Source: Burkholderiaceae bacterium
Lineage (GTDB): Bacteria; Pseudomonadota; Gammaproteobacteria; Burkholderiales; Burkholderiaceae_C
NCBI GenBank assembly: GCA_023954035.1
Contig: JAMLIT010000031.1
Span: 1 to 43,301, forward strand
DNA length: 43,301 nt
Reading direction: 5' to 3'
This document shows positions 27,529 through 37,026 of the stretch, one piece after another. The position numbers and the translations under genes are program-made. The notes below the pieces were generated by a model. The model was not told the DNA's origin. It made no database searches and saw only the letters and a program-made list of their open reading frames with translations. Positions within the stretch are counted from its first letter, which is position 1; each line of letters opens with the position of its first letter.

Positions 27529-30072
27529 TTGTCTGCCATCCATGATCTGATCGCCCAAATCAGCGATCCACGCCTGCGCGAGCGCCTGGCTACCGAGTGG
27601 GACAACGCCACCAAGGAAAGGAAATTCGGCCTGGTGTTTGAAGACCACCTGCCCGAGTTGTTGCCGCTGCACGGTGCCAAGCCGCGCAAGGGTGATCTGG
27701 TCTGCCGCCGTCAGGGGGCTCTGAAAGATGTGTGGCAAATCAAGTCGCTCCATGCGGGCATCGGTACTTGCGTCAAGCCCAGCAACGAAACGCACCCCAG
27801 CGAACTCACCCGTGCCGCGGTGGAGTCGGTGCAGTTCCCGGTGGATGAACTGCTGGTGGTGCGGGAGTTTGGCGAGCCGATTTTCCCCGCGCTGGTGCCG
27901 GTAGATGCCGTGGCCAACGGCCCGGCAGATGCCCCCTGGCACACGCTGATCGAGGCCGACAACTACCACGCGCTACAGCTGCTGGATTATTTGTATGCCG
28001 GTCAGGTGGACTGCATCTACATCGACCCGCCCTACAACACCGGCGCGCGCGACTGGAAATACAACAACGATTACGTGGATGGCAACGATGGCTGGCGGCA
28101 CAGCAAATGGCTGGCCTTTATGGCAAAGCGTCTGACGCTGGCAAAGCGGCTGCTCAAGCTGGATACCGGGGTGCTATTCGTCACTATTGATGAAAAGGAA
28201 TATCTGCACCTTGGAATGCTTTTGGAGCAGGAGTTTCCGGAAGCACGCATTCAGATGATCAGCACGATGATCAACCCAGCTGTGGTTGCACGTGCAGGCG
28301 GTTTTGGTCGGGCGGACGAATACATTTTTGTAGTGATGTTTGGGCAAGCAGCTCCCAGCCGAATTCGACTAAATCGTGAATGGGTTTCTGGAAAAGGGCG
28401 AACCCACACTGGAAACATTCGTTGGGATTTGCTTCGTCGCTCGGGCACGAATGCAGAGAGGAGCCACTCGCCGGGTTGCTTCTATCCCATCTACATCAAC
28501 CCAAAAACAAAAACTATCGAAAGGATTGGTGCAGCCTTGCCCGACGGGGTATCAGTTGCCGAACAAATTCCTGGTCTTACAGCGGTACTGCCAATCCGGA
28601 AAAATAGGACCGAAGGCAACTGGCAGTGGTCACCCGGGACGTTCAAGGAGCGGATGGAGCTTGGGCGGGTACGAGTGGGCGGCAACGAAAAGCGAGGTTT
28701 TGTTATTTACATCCTGAAAGACGGTGAGTACGCAAAAATTCAGCGAGGTGAGTTTCAAGAGGTTGGGCGCGCAGATGACGGCTCCATTCTTGTGGAAGAT
28801 GCAGATGCCCGCTTTGTTATGGCTGTACCTGGCAGCCAATGGCGTATCGCAAGCCACGATGCCACTCAATATGGTTCTCGGCTACTTGGCGACATCCTTC
28901 CAGATCGACGCTTCCCGTTCCCCAAGAGTCTGTACGCAGTAAGAGATACGCTCCGTTTCTATCTCAAGGACAAACCGAACGCCTTAACCGTAGACTTCTT
29001 CGCCGGCAGCGGCACCACGCTGAATGCCGTCAACCTGCTCAACGCCGCCGATGGCGGCCAGCGGCGCTGCATCCTTGTCACCAACAACGAAGTCTCCGCA
29101 GAGGAGGCTGCCGTGCTGACCGCCCGCGGCTTGCAACCCGGTGATGAGGCGTGGGAAGCACAAGGCATTTGTCGCGCCGTGACCTGGCCGCGCAGCAAGT
29201 ACACCATCCTTGGCCAGCGTGACGATGGCTCGGTGCTGACAGGTGAATACCTGACCGGCAAAACAGTGGAGCGCGAGAAGGCGCGCAGCTTCACGCAAAT
29301 CGGCTTTGTCGATCCGGCCCAGCTCGACACAGTGCCCAAGAAAAAACAGGTGGTGGCGCTGATCGACGGTTTGCCGCAAACGTTGGTGAAAGACCCGTGC
29401 CGCTTCATCGTCTCGGAAGACCACAAGGCCAGCGTGCTGTTTGACCCGACGGCCGCCGAGGATTGGCTGGAAGCGCTGGACGGGCAGGAGCACATCACCG
29501 ACTTCTATATCGTCACGCCCGTCAAGCGCGTGTTCGACCGGTTGAAGGCGCAGGTGGTGGAACTGCTTGGGCCGCTCCTGGTGCAGGAAGAAGAAAAGCG
29601 CGCTATGAACGCGGGCTTTGCAGCCAACCTCGCCTACTTCAAGCTGGACTTTCTGGAGAAGGAGCGCGTGTCGCTGCGTCGGGCGTTCCGCGAAATTCTG
29701 CCGCTGCTGTGGTTGAAAGCGGGCGCCGTGGGCCCCCGACCGGAATTGAAGCGCAGCGAGCCAGAGCCCGCCCTGTTTGCCGCAGAGGGCAGCAATTTCG
29801 TGGTGCTGCTGGATGAAACCCGCATGGGCCGCTTACTGAAAACGCTGGATGGACGCACGGGCCTGGCGCAGGTGTTCATCGTCACCGATGCGGACGAATC
29901 CTTCAAAACCATGGCGCAGGACGTGCGCGAGGTCGCAGGCAAGGCCAACCCCCGCTTGGCTGTGGTGCAGCTGTACCGCGATTACCTGCTCAATTTCATG
30001 ATCAACAAGAACCAGGACCGCGCAGCCGCACCGGCAAAGACGACGGCTGGCACACCGGGAGCGCGGGCATGA
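27529..30072 (+). CDS. Type III-like restriction-modification methyltransferase (Mod)
   Basis: An 847-aa site-specific DNA methyltransferase of the beta class, with motif IV DPPYNTG at residues 166-172 before motif I FAGSGTT at about 491-497. This order and the DPPY sequence indicate N6-adenine methylation. The stretch between them (about residues 220-480) should be the target-recognition domain; the DNA there is visibly lower in GC than the rest of the gene. The C-terminal 350 residues form an extension longer than in classical Type III Mod proteins. The TTG start at 27529 is chosen because CGGAGGG ends five bases before it. It overlaps the helicase gene by 4 bases (ATGA), and the pair lies between two copies of the palindromic repeat. 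Confidence 0.9.
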   Translation: MSAIHDLIAQISDPRLRERLATEWDNATKERKFGLVFEDHLPELLPLHGAKPRKGDLVCRRQGALKDVWQIKSLHAGIGTCVKPSNETHPSELTRAAVESVQFPVDELLVVREFGEPIFPALVPVDAVANGPADAPWHTLIEADNYHALQLLDYLYAGQVDCIYIDPPYNTGARDWKYNNDYVDGNDGWRHSKWLAFMAKRLTLAKRLLKLDTGVLFVTIDEKEYLHLGMLLEQEFPEARIQMISTMINPAVVARAGGFGRADEYIFVVMFGQAAPSRIRLNREWVSGKGRTHTGNIRWDLLRRSGTNAERSHSPGCFYPIYINPKTKTIERIGAALPDGVSVAEQIPGLTAVLPIRKNRTEGNWQWSPGTFKERMELGRVRVGGNEKRGFVIYILKDGEYAKIQRGEFQEVGRADDGSILVEDADARFVMAVPGSQWRIASHDATQYGSRLLGDILPDRRFPFPKSLYAVRDTLRFYLKDKPNALTVDFFAGSGTTLNAVNLLNAADGGQRRCILVTNNEVSAEEAAVLTARGLQPGDEAWEAQGICRAVTWPRSKYTILGQRDDGSVLTGEYLTGKTVEREKARSFTQIGFVDPAQLDTVPKKKQVVALIDGLPQTLVKDPCRFIVSEDHKASVLFDPTAAEDWLEALDGQEHITDFYIVTPVKRVFDRLKAQVVELLGPLLVQEEEKRAMNAGFAANLAYFKLDFLEKERVSLRRAFREILPLLWLKAGAVGPRPELKRSEPEPALFAAEGSNFVVLLDETRMGRLLKTLDGRTGLAQVFIVTDADESFKTMAQDVREVAGKANPRLAVVQLYRDYLLNFMINKNQDRAAAPAKTTAGTPGARA

Positions 30073-32591
30073 AGGTCACGCTGTTTGATTTTCAGAAAGA
30101 TGCGCTGGGTAAATTGCGCGACGCCTTGGTGAGCGCTCGCAAAAGTGTCTCGTCGGATAACCAGCAAGTCATCGCCTTTTCTGCAGCTACTGGCAGTGGC
30201 AAGACGATCATCATGACGGCGCTGTTCGAGGCCATTCTGGATGAGCCCGACGACCAGTTGGCCTGGCCGCTGGATTGGGCACCGCAACCGGATGCCGTGA
30301 TCCTGTGGGTGTCAGATATGCCCGAACTCAATGAGCAGACCAGGCTCAAGATTGAGAGCAAGTCGGACAAGGTGTACCGGGTCAATCAGCTCATCACCAT
30401 CGATGCGCATTTTGACGCGCCCCGGCTGGATGGCGGGCGCATTTATTTCATCAACACGCAGAAGCTGGCCGTCAATCAGCCGCTGACCAACCGGGGAGAT
30501 GGGCGTGAGCACCTGATTTGGGAAACACTGACCAACACGGCACGCGCAATTCCCGACCGTTTCTACGTAGTCATTGATGAGGCGCACCGTGGCATGACCT
30601 CGGGCAGGGGCGCGCAGGCCGCTCAAACCCTGATGCAGCGCTTCTTGCTGGGTTTCCCCGAAGTGGGGCTGGTGAAAATGCCGTTGGTGCTTGGGGTGTC
30701 GGCCACGCCCAAGCGTTTTCTGGACCTGATTGCCCATGCCGAGCACACGGTAACCACGCACAAGGTGGCAGTGCCGACTGAGGAAGTGCGCAAGTCCGGG
30801 CTGCTGAAAGACCGCATTCTGATCCATCACCCCGAAGCCGCCACCACGGCCGAGATGGCGCTTTTGGAAGAGGCGGCGCGGCGCTGGGGGAAGATGACGG
30901 TTGCCTGGGGTGCGTATTGCGCTGACGAAAATGAGCAAACTGTCTGGCCGGTGCTGGTGGTGCAGGTTGAGAACGGCTCTGACCGGCAGCTCACCAAGAC
31001 CGATCTTTCTGCGGCACTGACGGTGATAGAGAGCGCCATTGGCCGGCGTATGAATGAGGGCGAAGTCGCCCACGCGATGCACGACACTGGCGATCTGGAT
31101 GTGGGCGGCCGCCGAGTGCGCAAGGTGGAAGCTTCTCGCATCGATTCTGACAAGAACATTGGCGTCGTGTTTTTCAAAACCAGTTTGTCCACTGGCTGGG
31201 ATTGCCCGCGCGCCGAGGTGATGATGTCCTTCCGCCGTGCGGAAGACCATACCTACATTGCCCAATTGCTGGGCCGGATGGTGCGCACGCCGCTGGCCCG
31301 CCGCATCGAGAAGGACGCAGCGCTCAACGACGTGCATCTGTTCCTACCGTATTTCGATACAGGTGCTGTGGAAAGCGTGGTGGCGTCGCTGCACAACGCG
31401 GAAGATGTGCCCCCCGCCGAAACAGGGTCCAGCCGCAATCTGGTGGTGCTGAAACGTCGTGAGGGTACCGACGACATCTTTACCTCGCTCAATGAAACGG
31501 TGACCTACCGCGTGAATGCGGCCCGCGCGCAAAGCCCCTTGCGGCGCTACATGGCCATTTCGCGCAGCCTGACCATCGATGAGATCAATGACGACGCCTG
31601 GGCCACTGCCAAGCTCAATATTCTCGAGTGGATGGGGCTGCGGATTGCCGCGATCAAGGCGGCGGGCCAGTTTGATGCGGCAGCTAAGACGATTACACAG
31701 GTTGGTCTGCGCACGCTTGCAGTCAACAACGGTACGGGTGTGGCCGAGCCTGCGGCGGACTATCACATCGACGCATCGGACGTGGACATTGACCGCCTAT
31801 TTGAAGAAGCTGGCCGCGCCTTCAGTCATGGCTTGCAAATGGAGTATTGGCGCGACCACGCGGATCGTGATGCTCTGGAAGTCAAGGTTGAGGCGATTGT
31901 CCTGGCACGCAATGCCGCTGAAATTGCGGTATTGGAATCAATGGCGGAGACAGCCTTCGATAGCCTTTACGACCAGCACAAAAAGGCCATTTACAAGCTC
32001 AAAGAGCAGCGGCGCATCAACTACGAAAAACTGCGCCTGGCAACGGCCAAGCCTAATGAAGTGCCTTGGCACTTGCCTGCATCTATAGATTTCAAGCGCC
32101 TGCCGACCGATCCGCTGTGGGAGCGTCATCTGTATGTGGAGGGCAACGGCCAATTCCGCGCCGAATTGGGCAGCTGGGAGGCTGCGGTGTTGAAGGAAGA
32201 ACTGGCCAAGATAGAGGTGGTGGGCTGGTTGCGGAACCTCGACCGCAAGCCATGGTCGCTGGAGATTCCATACGAAACGGGTGGCGAAGTGCGGCCGATG
32301 TTCCCTGACCTTGTGGTGGTGCGGAAGATCGGAATCGAGTTGACTATCGACATTCTCGAGCCCCATGACCCTAGCCTGGGTGACAACTTTGAGAAGGCTG
32401 TAGGGCTGGCGCGGTTTGCGGAAAAGCACGGCGCGCTGTTCGGGCGCATTCAACTGATCCGCAAGCAGGCCTCAGCGAGAAGCGAGCACTTCGTGCGGCT
32501 TGAAATCAATCGGGTGGTGACGATTAAAAAATTGCTGCTGATCACCAGCAATCCGCAGTTAGACGCCTTGTTTGATTCGGATGCGGCATGA
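30069..32591 (+). CDS. Type III-like restriction subunit, DEAH helicase-nuclease (Res)
   Basis: An 840-aa superfamily 2 helicase that forms the restriction partner of Mod. Walker A is AATGSGKT (residues 39-46), the DEAH box is VVIDEAHRGM (about 167-176), motif III is GVSATPKRF (about 225) and motif VI is QLLGRMVRTPLARR (about 403). The C-terminal 110 residues look like a PD-(D/E)xK nuclease: MFPDLVVV near residue 745, then DILEPHD near 760, where the usual ExK is replaced by EPH. Type III Res enzymes cut after meeting two inversely oriented target sites. No frameshift or stop interrupts it. The gene overlaps mod by 4 bases and ends about 50 bases before repeat copy f. Confidence 0.9.
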   Translation: MKVTLFDFQKDALGKLRDALVSARKSVSSDNQQVIAFSAATGSGKTIIMTALFEAILDEPDDQLAWPLDWAPQPDAVILWVSDMPELNEQTRLKIESKSDKVYRVNQLITIDAHFDAPRLDGGRIYFINTQKLAVNQPLTNRGDGREHLIWETLTNTARAIPDRFYVVIDEAHRGMTSGRGAQAAQTLMQRFLLGFPEVGLVKMPLVLGVSATPKRFLDLIAHAEHTVTTHKVAVPTEEVRKSGLLKDRILIHHPEAATTAEMALLEEAARRWGKMTVAWGAYCADENEQTVWPVLVVQVENGSDRQLTKTDLSAALTVIESAIGRRMNEGEVAHAMHDTGDLDVGGRRVRKVEASRIDSDKNIGVVFFKTSLSTGWDCPRAEVMMSFRRAEDHTYIAQLLGRMVRTPLARRIEKDAALNDVHLFLPYFDTGAVESVVASLHNAEDVPPAETGSSRNLVVLKRREGTDDIFTSLNETVTYRVNAARAQSPLRRYMAISRSLTIDEINDDAWATAKLNILEWMGLRIAAIKAAGQFDAAAKTITQVGLRTLAVNNGTGVAEPAADYHIDASDVDIDRLFEEAGRAFSHGLQMEYWRDHADRDALEVKVEAIVLARNAAEIAVLESMAETAFDSLYDQHKKAIYKLKEQRRINYEKLRLATAKPNEVPWHLPASIDFKRLPTDPLWERHLYVEGNGQFRAELGSWEAAVLKEELAKIEVVGWLRNLDRKPWSLEIPYETGGEVRPMFPDLVVVRKIGIELTIDILEPHDPSLGDNFEKAVGLARFAEKHGALFGRIQLIRKQASARSEHFVRLEINRVVTIKKLLLITSNPQLDALFDSDAA

Positions 32592-32639
32592 GTGAAGACA
32601 GACCGGGCATGGCCAATCAGCACCTACCCCACACTCTCA

Positions 32640-32715
32640 TTTTTGAAAAAATTTGACTGATTTTCGGCCTCTAGCGCTTATGCAGTAAGCGCTAATAGCT
32701 ATTAAAAGTATAGTG
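32640..32715 (+). repeat. Palindromic AGCGCTTA repeat, copy f (best-preserved)
   Basis: AGCGCTTA (32673-32680) and TAAGCGCT (32686-32693) form a perfect eight-base stem with a five-base loop, preceded by GGCCTCT and followed by AATAGCTATT. It sits between res and parC, and its right tail contains TATAGT (32709-32714) just before the parC start. Used here as the reference copy for the family. Confidence 0.9.
32709..32714 (+). promoter_or_regulatory. -10-like box for parC inside the repeat tail
   Basis: TATAGT ends 9 bases before the parC ATG; no Shine-Dalgarno sequence is present. The box lies in the tail of the dispersed repeat. Confidence 0.45.
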
Positions 32716-32723
32716 ATTGAACC

Positions 32724-35075
32724 ATGAGTGAGCAACCCGACCTCGCGTTTTCTGCACCCGAGACGCCCGATGAACCGGGCCTGGGCAGTTACGCCCAGCG
32801 CGCCTACCTGGAATACGCGCTCTCCGTCGTCAAGGGCCGTGCCCTGCCCGATGTCTGCGACGGCATGAAGCCGGTGCAGCGGCGCATTCTGTACGCCATG
32901 GAGCGCATGGGCCTGGGTTACTCGGGCACCAACCGCAATGCGGCGGCCAAGCCGGTCAAAAGCGCGCGGGTGGTGGGCGACGTGCTCGGCCGCTTTCACC
33001 CGCATGGCGACCAGTCGGCCTACGACGCACTGGTGCGCATGGCGCAGGATTTTTCGCAGCGTTACCCGCTGATCGACGGCCAGGGCAACTTTGGCAGCCG
33101 CGACGGCGACGGCGCCGCCGCCATGCGCTACACCGAGGCGCGCCTGGCCAGGATCACCAGCCTGCTGGTCGATGAGATCGACGAGGGTACGGTCGACTTC
33201 ATCCCCAACTACGACGGCTCCACCCAGGAGCCGCGCCAGTTGCCCGCGCGCCTGCCGTTCACCTTGCTCAACGGCGCCAGCGGCATTGCCGTGGGCCTGG
33301 CCACCGAGATTCCCAGCCACAACCTGCGCGAGGTGGCCGACGCCTGCGTTGCGCTGGTCAAGAACCCGCAACTGTCCGAAGCCGATTTGCTGGCGTTGAT
33401 TCCGGGGCCGGACTACCCCGGCGGCGGCCAGATCATCAGCAGCGCGGCCGACATTGCCGACGCCTACCGCAGCGGGCGCGGCAGCCTCAAGGTGCGCGCG
33501 CGCTGGAAGATCGAAGAGCTGGCGCGCGGCCAGTGGCAGTTGGTGGTCACCGAACTGCCGCCGGGCGTCAGCACGCAAAGGGTGCTGGAAGAGATCGAAG
33601 AACTCACCAACCCCAAGATCAAGGCCGGCAAAAAAGCGCTCAGCCAGGAGCAAACCCAGCTCAAGGCCAGCGTGCTGGCGGTGCTGGACGGCGTGCGCGA
33701 CGAATCGAGCAAGGACGCCGCCGTGCGCCTGGTGTGCGAGCCCAAAACCGGCAAGACGCCGCAGCACGAGCTGATTACCGCGCTGCTGGCGCATACCAGC
33801 CTGGAAACGTCCTCGTCCATCAACCTGACCCTGGTCGGCATCGATGGCAGGCCGGTGCAGAAGTCGCTGCGCCGCATGCTGCAAGAGTGGATTGAGTTCC
33901 GGCAGGGCACGATCACACGGCGCTCGCAGCACCGTTTGAACAAGGTGCTGGACCGCATCCACATCCTCGAAGGGCGGCAGATCGTACTGCTCAACATCGA
34001 CGAGGTGATTGCCATCATCCGCGCGGCCGATGAGCCCAAGGCGGCGCTGATGGAGCGCTTCCATCTGAGTGAGCGACAGGCCGAAGACATTCTGGAAATT
34101 CGCCTGCGCCAGCTGGCGCGGCTCGAAGCCATCAAGATCGAGCAGGAGTTGAAGGAACTGCGCGACAGCCAGGGCAAGCTGGAAGAAATCCTGGGCACTC
34201 CGGCGGCACTGCGCCGCTTGATGGTCAAGGAAATTGAGCAGGACGCCAAGCAATTTGCCGACGCCCGCCGCACGCTGATTCAGGCCGAGAAGAAGGCGGT
34301 GGTCGAAGTCCGGGTGGTGGACGAGCCGGTGACGGTGGTGGTGTCGCAAAAGGGCTGGGTGCGCGCGCGCGGCGGCCACGGCCACGAGGCTGGCAGCTTT
34401 GCCTTCAAGGCAGGCGATGGCCTGTACGGCACCTTCGAGTGCCGCACCGTGGACACCTTTTTGGTCTTTGGCAGCAATGGCCGGGTGTATTCGGTGCCGG
34501 TGGCGCAATTGCCGGGCGCGCGCGGCGATGGCCAACCCGTGACCACGTTGATCGAACTTGAAGCGGGGACACAGATTGCCCATTACTTTGCCGGCCCGGC
34601 TGCCGCCACGCTGCTGCTGGCCAGCACGGGCGGCTACGGCTTTCTGGCGACGGTGGAATCCATGGTCTCGCGCAACAAGAGCGGCAAGGCCTTTGTCAGC
34701 CTGGGCGAGGGCGAGACGGTGTGCGCGCCCTCGCACGCAGCGCACGGCAGCGGCAGCGCTCCGCTGGCCGCCGCCACGCACGTGGCCTGCGCATCGGTGG
34801 GCGGGCGCATTCTTACGTTTGAGATCGCTGAACTCAAGCGCATGGACAAAGGCGGGCGTGGCCTGATGCTGATGGACCTGGACGCCAAAGACCTGCTCGC
34901 CGGTGCAGCCGCCTACACGCGCAGAATTCGCATTGAAGGCGTGGGGCGTGGCGGCAAACTGCGCGAAGAAACACTGGAGATTCGCTCACTCAACAATGCC
35001 CGGGCAGTGCGAGCGCGCAAGGGCAAGTTGGCGGATCTGGGTTTCAAGCCGAATGCGGTGGTTCGCGCCGAATAG
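32724..35075 (+). CDS. parC: DNA topoisomerase IV subunit A
   Basis: A 783-aa DNA breakage and reunion subunit. The N-terminal core has [20 protein letters not shown], the catalytic Tyr136 in [11 protein letters not shown] and the [14 protein letters not shown] loop. In the quinolone-determining helix it reads [13 protein letters not shown], with Gln97 at the position of the usual Ser and Asp101 at the acidic site. The C-terminal domain is a short beta-pinwheel with [16 protein letters not shown]-like blades, shorter than in GyrA, which supports ParC. The ATG at 32724 follows directly on a repeat copy. Confidence 0.96.
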   Translation: MSEQPDLAFSAPETPDEPGLGSYAQRAYLEYALSVVKGRALPDVCDGMKPVQRRILYAMERMGLGYSGTNRNAAAKPVKSARVVGDVLGRFHPHGDQSAYDALVRMAQDFSQRYPLIDGQGNFGSRDGDGAAAMRYTEARLARITSLLVDEIDEGTVDFIPNYDGSTQEPRQLPARLPFTLLNGASGIAVGLATEIPSHNLREVADACVALVKNPQLSEADLLALIPGPDYPGGGQIISSAADIADAYRSGRGSLKVRARWKIEELARGQWQLVVTELPPGVSTQRVLEEIEELTNPKIKAGKKALSQEQTQLKASVLAVLDGVRDESSKDAAVRLVCEPKTGKTPQHELITALLAHTSLETSSSINLTLVGIDGRPVQKSLRRMLQEWIEFRQGTITRRSQHRLNKVLDRIHILEGRQIVLLNIDEVIAIIRAADEPKAALMERFHLSERQAEDILEIRLRQLARLEAIKIEQELKELRDSQGKLEEILGTPAALRRLMVKEIEQDAKQFADARRTLIQAEKKAVVEVRVVDEPVTVVVSQKGWVRARGGHGHEAGSFAFKAGDGLYGTFECRTVDTFLVFGSNGRVYSVPVAQLPGARGDGQPVTTLIELEAGTQIAHYFAGPAAATLLLASTGGYGFLATVESMVSRNKSGKAFVSLGEGETVCAPSHAAHGSGSAPLAAATHVACASVGGRILTFEIAELKRMDKGGRGLMLMDLDAKDLLAGAAAYTRRIRIEGVGRGGKLREETLEIRSLNNARAVRARKGKLADLGFKPNAVVRAE

Positions 35076-35171
35076 CGGATCCGGTTCAGGCACTTTGTTT
35101 TTTTCGGGTCTTTTTGGTAGTACCCTCACGAACAACGCACGTTTACGTTTATACACAACGAGGGACTGACG

Positions 35172-36998
35172 ATGCAGCTGCGAATAGCCCACAAACTTTG
35201 GTTCTCGGTGCTTGCCATCGTTGTCATGCTCGCGGGCGTCGTAGGTTTCGCAGGCGTGCGTTCGGCGCGCGCTCAGGTCGAGAGCGACCAGGTCACGGCC
35301 GCGATGAAGCTGCGCGTGGACGAAGCCGTACGCTGGATGGGGCTGGCCGACAGCCAGGCTGCGCGCACCCAGGCCATCATCGTCAGCAGCGACTCGGCAG
35401 TCGAAGATGCCTTGAAGGGTGCCATGGAGGCGACGGCGGTGCGCGCGAGCGAGGTGCAAAAAACCATCGAGGCGCTGCCTCTGCAGGAAGCCGACCGCGC
35501 TCAGTTGGCCAAGGTGAAGGCTGCGCGCAAGGCCGTCGACGACGCGTTTGAGCAAACGCGCCAGCTCAAGCTGGCTGGGCAGATTCCGGAATTGGTGGAC
35601 TTCATGAAGAACACCTACACCCCGGCCGCACAAGCCTACCTTCAAGCGCTGGCCCAATTCGTGGAATTGCAGAAACAGACGGAGCAGGAACAACTGCAGC
35701 GCATTGCCGCGTCCCGGGTGACGACCATCCGGGTGGGCGTTGCCGCCATGCTGGTGGTGATGTTGGCGATTGGCGCGGGTGCCTTCCTGCTGATCCGCAG
35801 CATCCAGCGTCCCCTGCAACAAGCCACTGATCTGGCCGCAAAAATTGCCACAGGCGATCTGAGTCAACAGCAGGAGGTGCTGCGCAAGGACGAGTTCGGC
35901 GACCTGCTGCGCTCGCTCTACGCCATGAGCGCATCGCTCGCCGGGACGGTACAGCGGGTGCGCCAGAGCACCGACAGCATCGCCACGGCCAGCGCGGAGA
36001 TCGCTTCGGGCAACCACGACCTGTCGGCGCGCACGGAGCAGACGTCCAGCAATCTGCAGCAGACGGCCGCTGCCATGGAGGAGTTCACCAGCACCATCGC
36101 GCAGAGTGCCGGCAGCGCGCAACAGGCCAGCAGCCTGGCCGCCGGCGCCTCGGGCGTGGCCCGGCGCGGCGGCGAAGTGGTGACGCAGGTGGTGGCCACC
36201 ATGGAAGAGATCAACCACAGCAGCAAGAAGATCTCCGACATCATCAGCGTCATCGACGGCATTGCCTTTCAGACCAACATCCTCGCGCTCAACGCCGCCG
36301 TGGAAGCGGCGCGGGCCGGCGAGCAAGGCCGGGGGTTTGCCGTGGTGGCCAGTGAAGTACGCAGCCTGGCCGGGCGCAGCGCCGATGCGGCCAAGGAAAT
36401 CAAGCAGCTCATCGGCGCCTCGGTCGAGAAGGTCGAGACCGGCTCGCGTCTGGTGCAGGAGGCGGGCGTGACCATGCAAGACATCGTCGAATCGGTGCAG
36501 CGGGTGACCGACATGATCGGCGAGATCACCGCCGCGTCGACGGAGCAAAGTTCAGGCATTGCGCAGGTCAACCAGGCGGTGGGCAACCTGGACCAGATGA
36601 CGCAGCAAAACGCTGCCCTGGTCGAACAGAGCGCCGCCGCGGCGCAAAGTCTGCGCGAGCAGGCCGAGCAGCTGGCGCAGGTGGTCTCGACCTTCAAGCT
36701 GGGAAGTGGCTCAGCGATGGCGGTGCGCGCGCCCGTTGCGCCAAGCCCCCCGCGCCCGGCGCAGCGGGCCGTGGCGTCGCCCCCGCCGCGCAAGGCCTTG
36801 GCCTCCAACGCTGGGCCCAAGGCGGCGGCTTCCAGCGCCCCGCGCATCCGGGCCGCTGTCGCCGCCAAGCCGCCTGCAGCCAAGGCGGCCGCCGGTCGTC
36901 CGGCCCTGCGCGCGCCTGCGCCCCCGCTCGCGCCTGCTTCAGCGCAGAAAACGGCGTCGGCACCGTCGGCGGGCGAGGGGGACTGGGAATCGTTTTGA
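35172..36998 (+). CDS. Methyl-accepting chemotaxis protein
   Basis: A 608-aa transmembrane chemoreceptor. Transmembrane helix 1 is at about residues 9-28 and helix 2 at about 188-208, enclosing a periplasmic four-helix-bundle ligand domain of some 155 residues. A HAMP domain (about 210-262) and the cytoplasmic signalling hairpin follow, the tip being IAFQTNILALNAAVEAARAG. After the second methylation helix comes an 85-residue Ala/Pro/Lys-rich linker ending in the pentapeptide DWESF, the position and form of the CheR/CheB docking site NWETF. It starts behind GAGGGA about 6 bases upstream. The ligand is unknown. Confidence 0.94.
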   Translation: MQLRIAHKLWFSVLAIVVMLAGVVGFAGVRSARAQVESDQVTAAMKLRVDEAVRWMGLADSQAARTQAIIVSSDSAVEDALKGAMEATAVRASEVQKTIEALPLQEADRAQLAKVKAARKAVDDAFEQTRQLKLAGQIPELVDFMKNTYTPAAQAYLQALAQFVELQKQTEQEQLQRIAASRVTTIRVGVAAMLVVMLAIGAGAFLLIRSIQRPLQQATDLAAKIATGDLSQQQEVLRKDEFGDLLRSLYAMSASLAGTVQRVRQSTDSIATASAEIASGNHDLSARTEQTSSNLQQTAAAMEEFTSTIAQSAGSAQQASSLAAGASGVARRGGEVVTQVVATMEEINHSSKKISDIISVIDGIAFQTNILALNAAVEAARAGEQGRGFAVVASEVRSLAGRSADAAKEIKQLIGASVEKVETGSRLVQEAGVTMQDIVESVQRVTDMIGEITAASTEQSSGIAQVNQAVGNLDQMTQQNAALVEQSAAAAQSLREQAEQLAQVVSTFKLGSGSAMAVRAPVAPSPPRPAQRAVASPPPRKALASNAGPKAAASSAPRIRAAVAAKPPAAKAAAGRPALRAPAPPLAPASAQKTASAPSAGEGDWESF

Positions 36999-37026
36999 AG
37001 GGCAGCGGGCCTGGCCTGAGGCCCGG

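Noticed and set aside
27529-32591. BREX, DISARM or other multi-gene defence system
   Set aside because: Only a methyltransferase and a helicase-nuclease are present; no pglX/brxC-type, phospholipase or ATPase partners lie nearby, so a Type III-like R-M pair is the plain reading.
32637-34781. Long open frame antisense to parC (714 codons)
   Set aside because: High GC makes long antisense frames common; composition lacks a recognisable domain, and the parC product is complete on the other strand.
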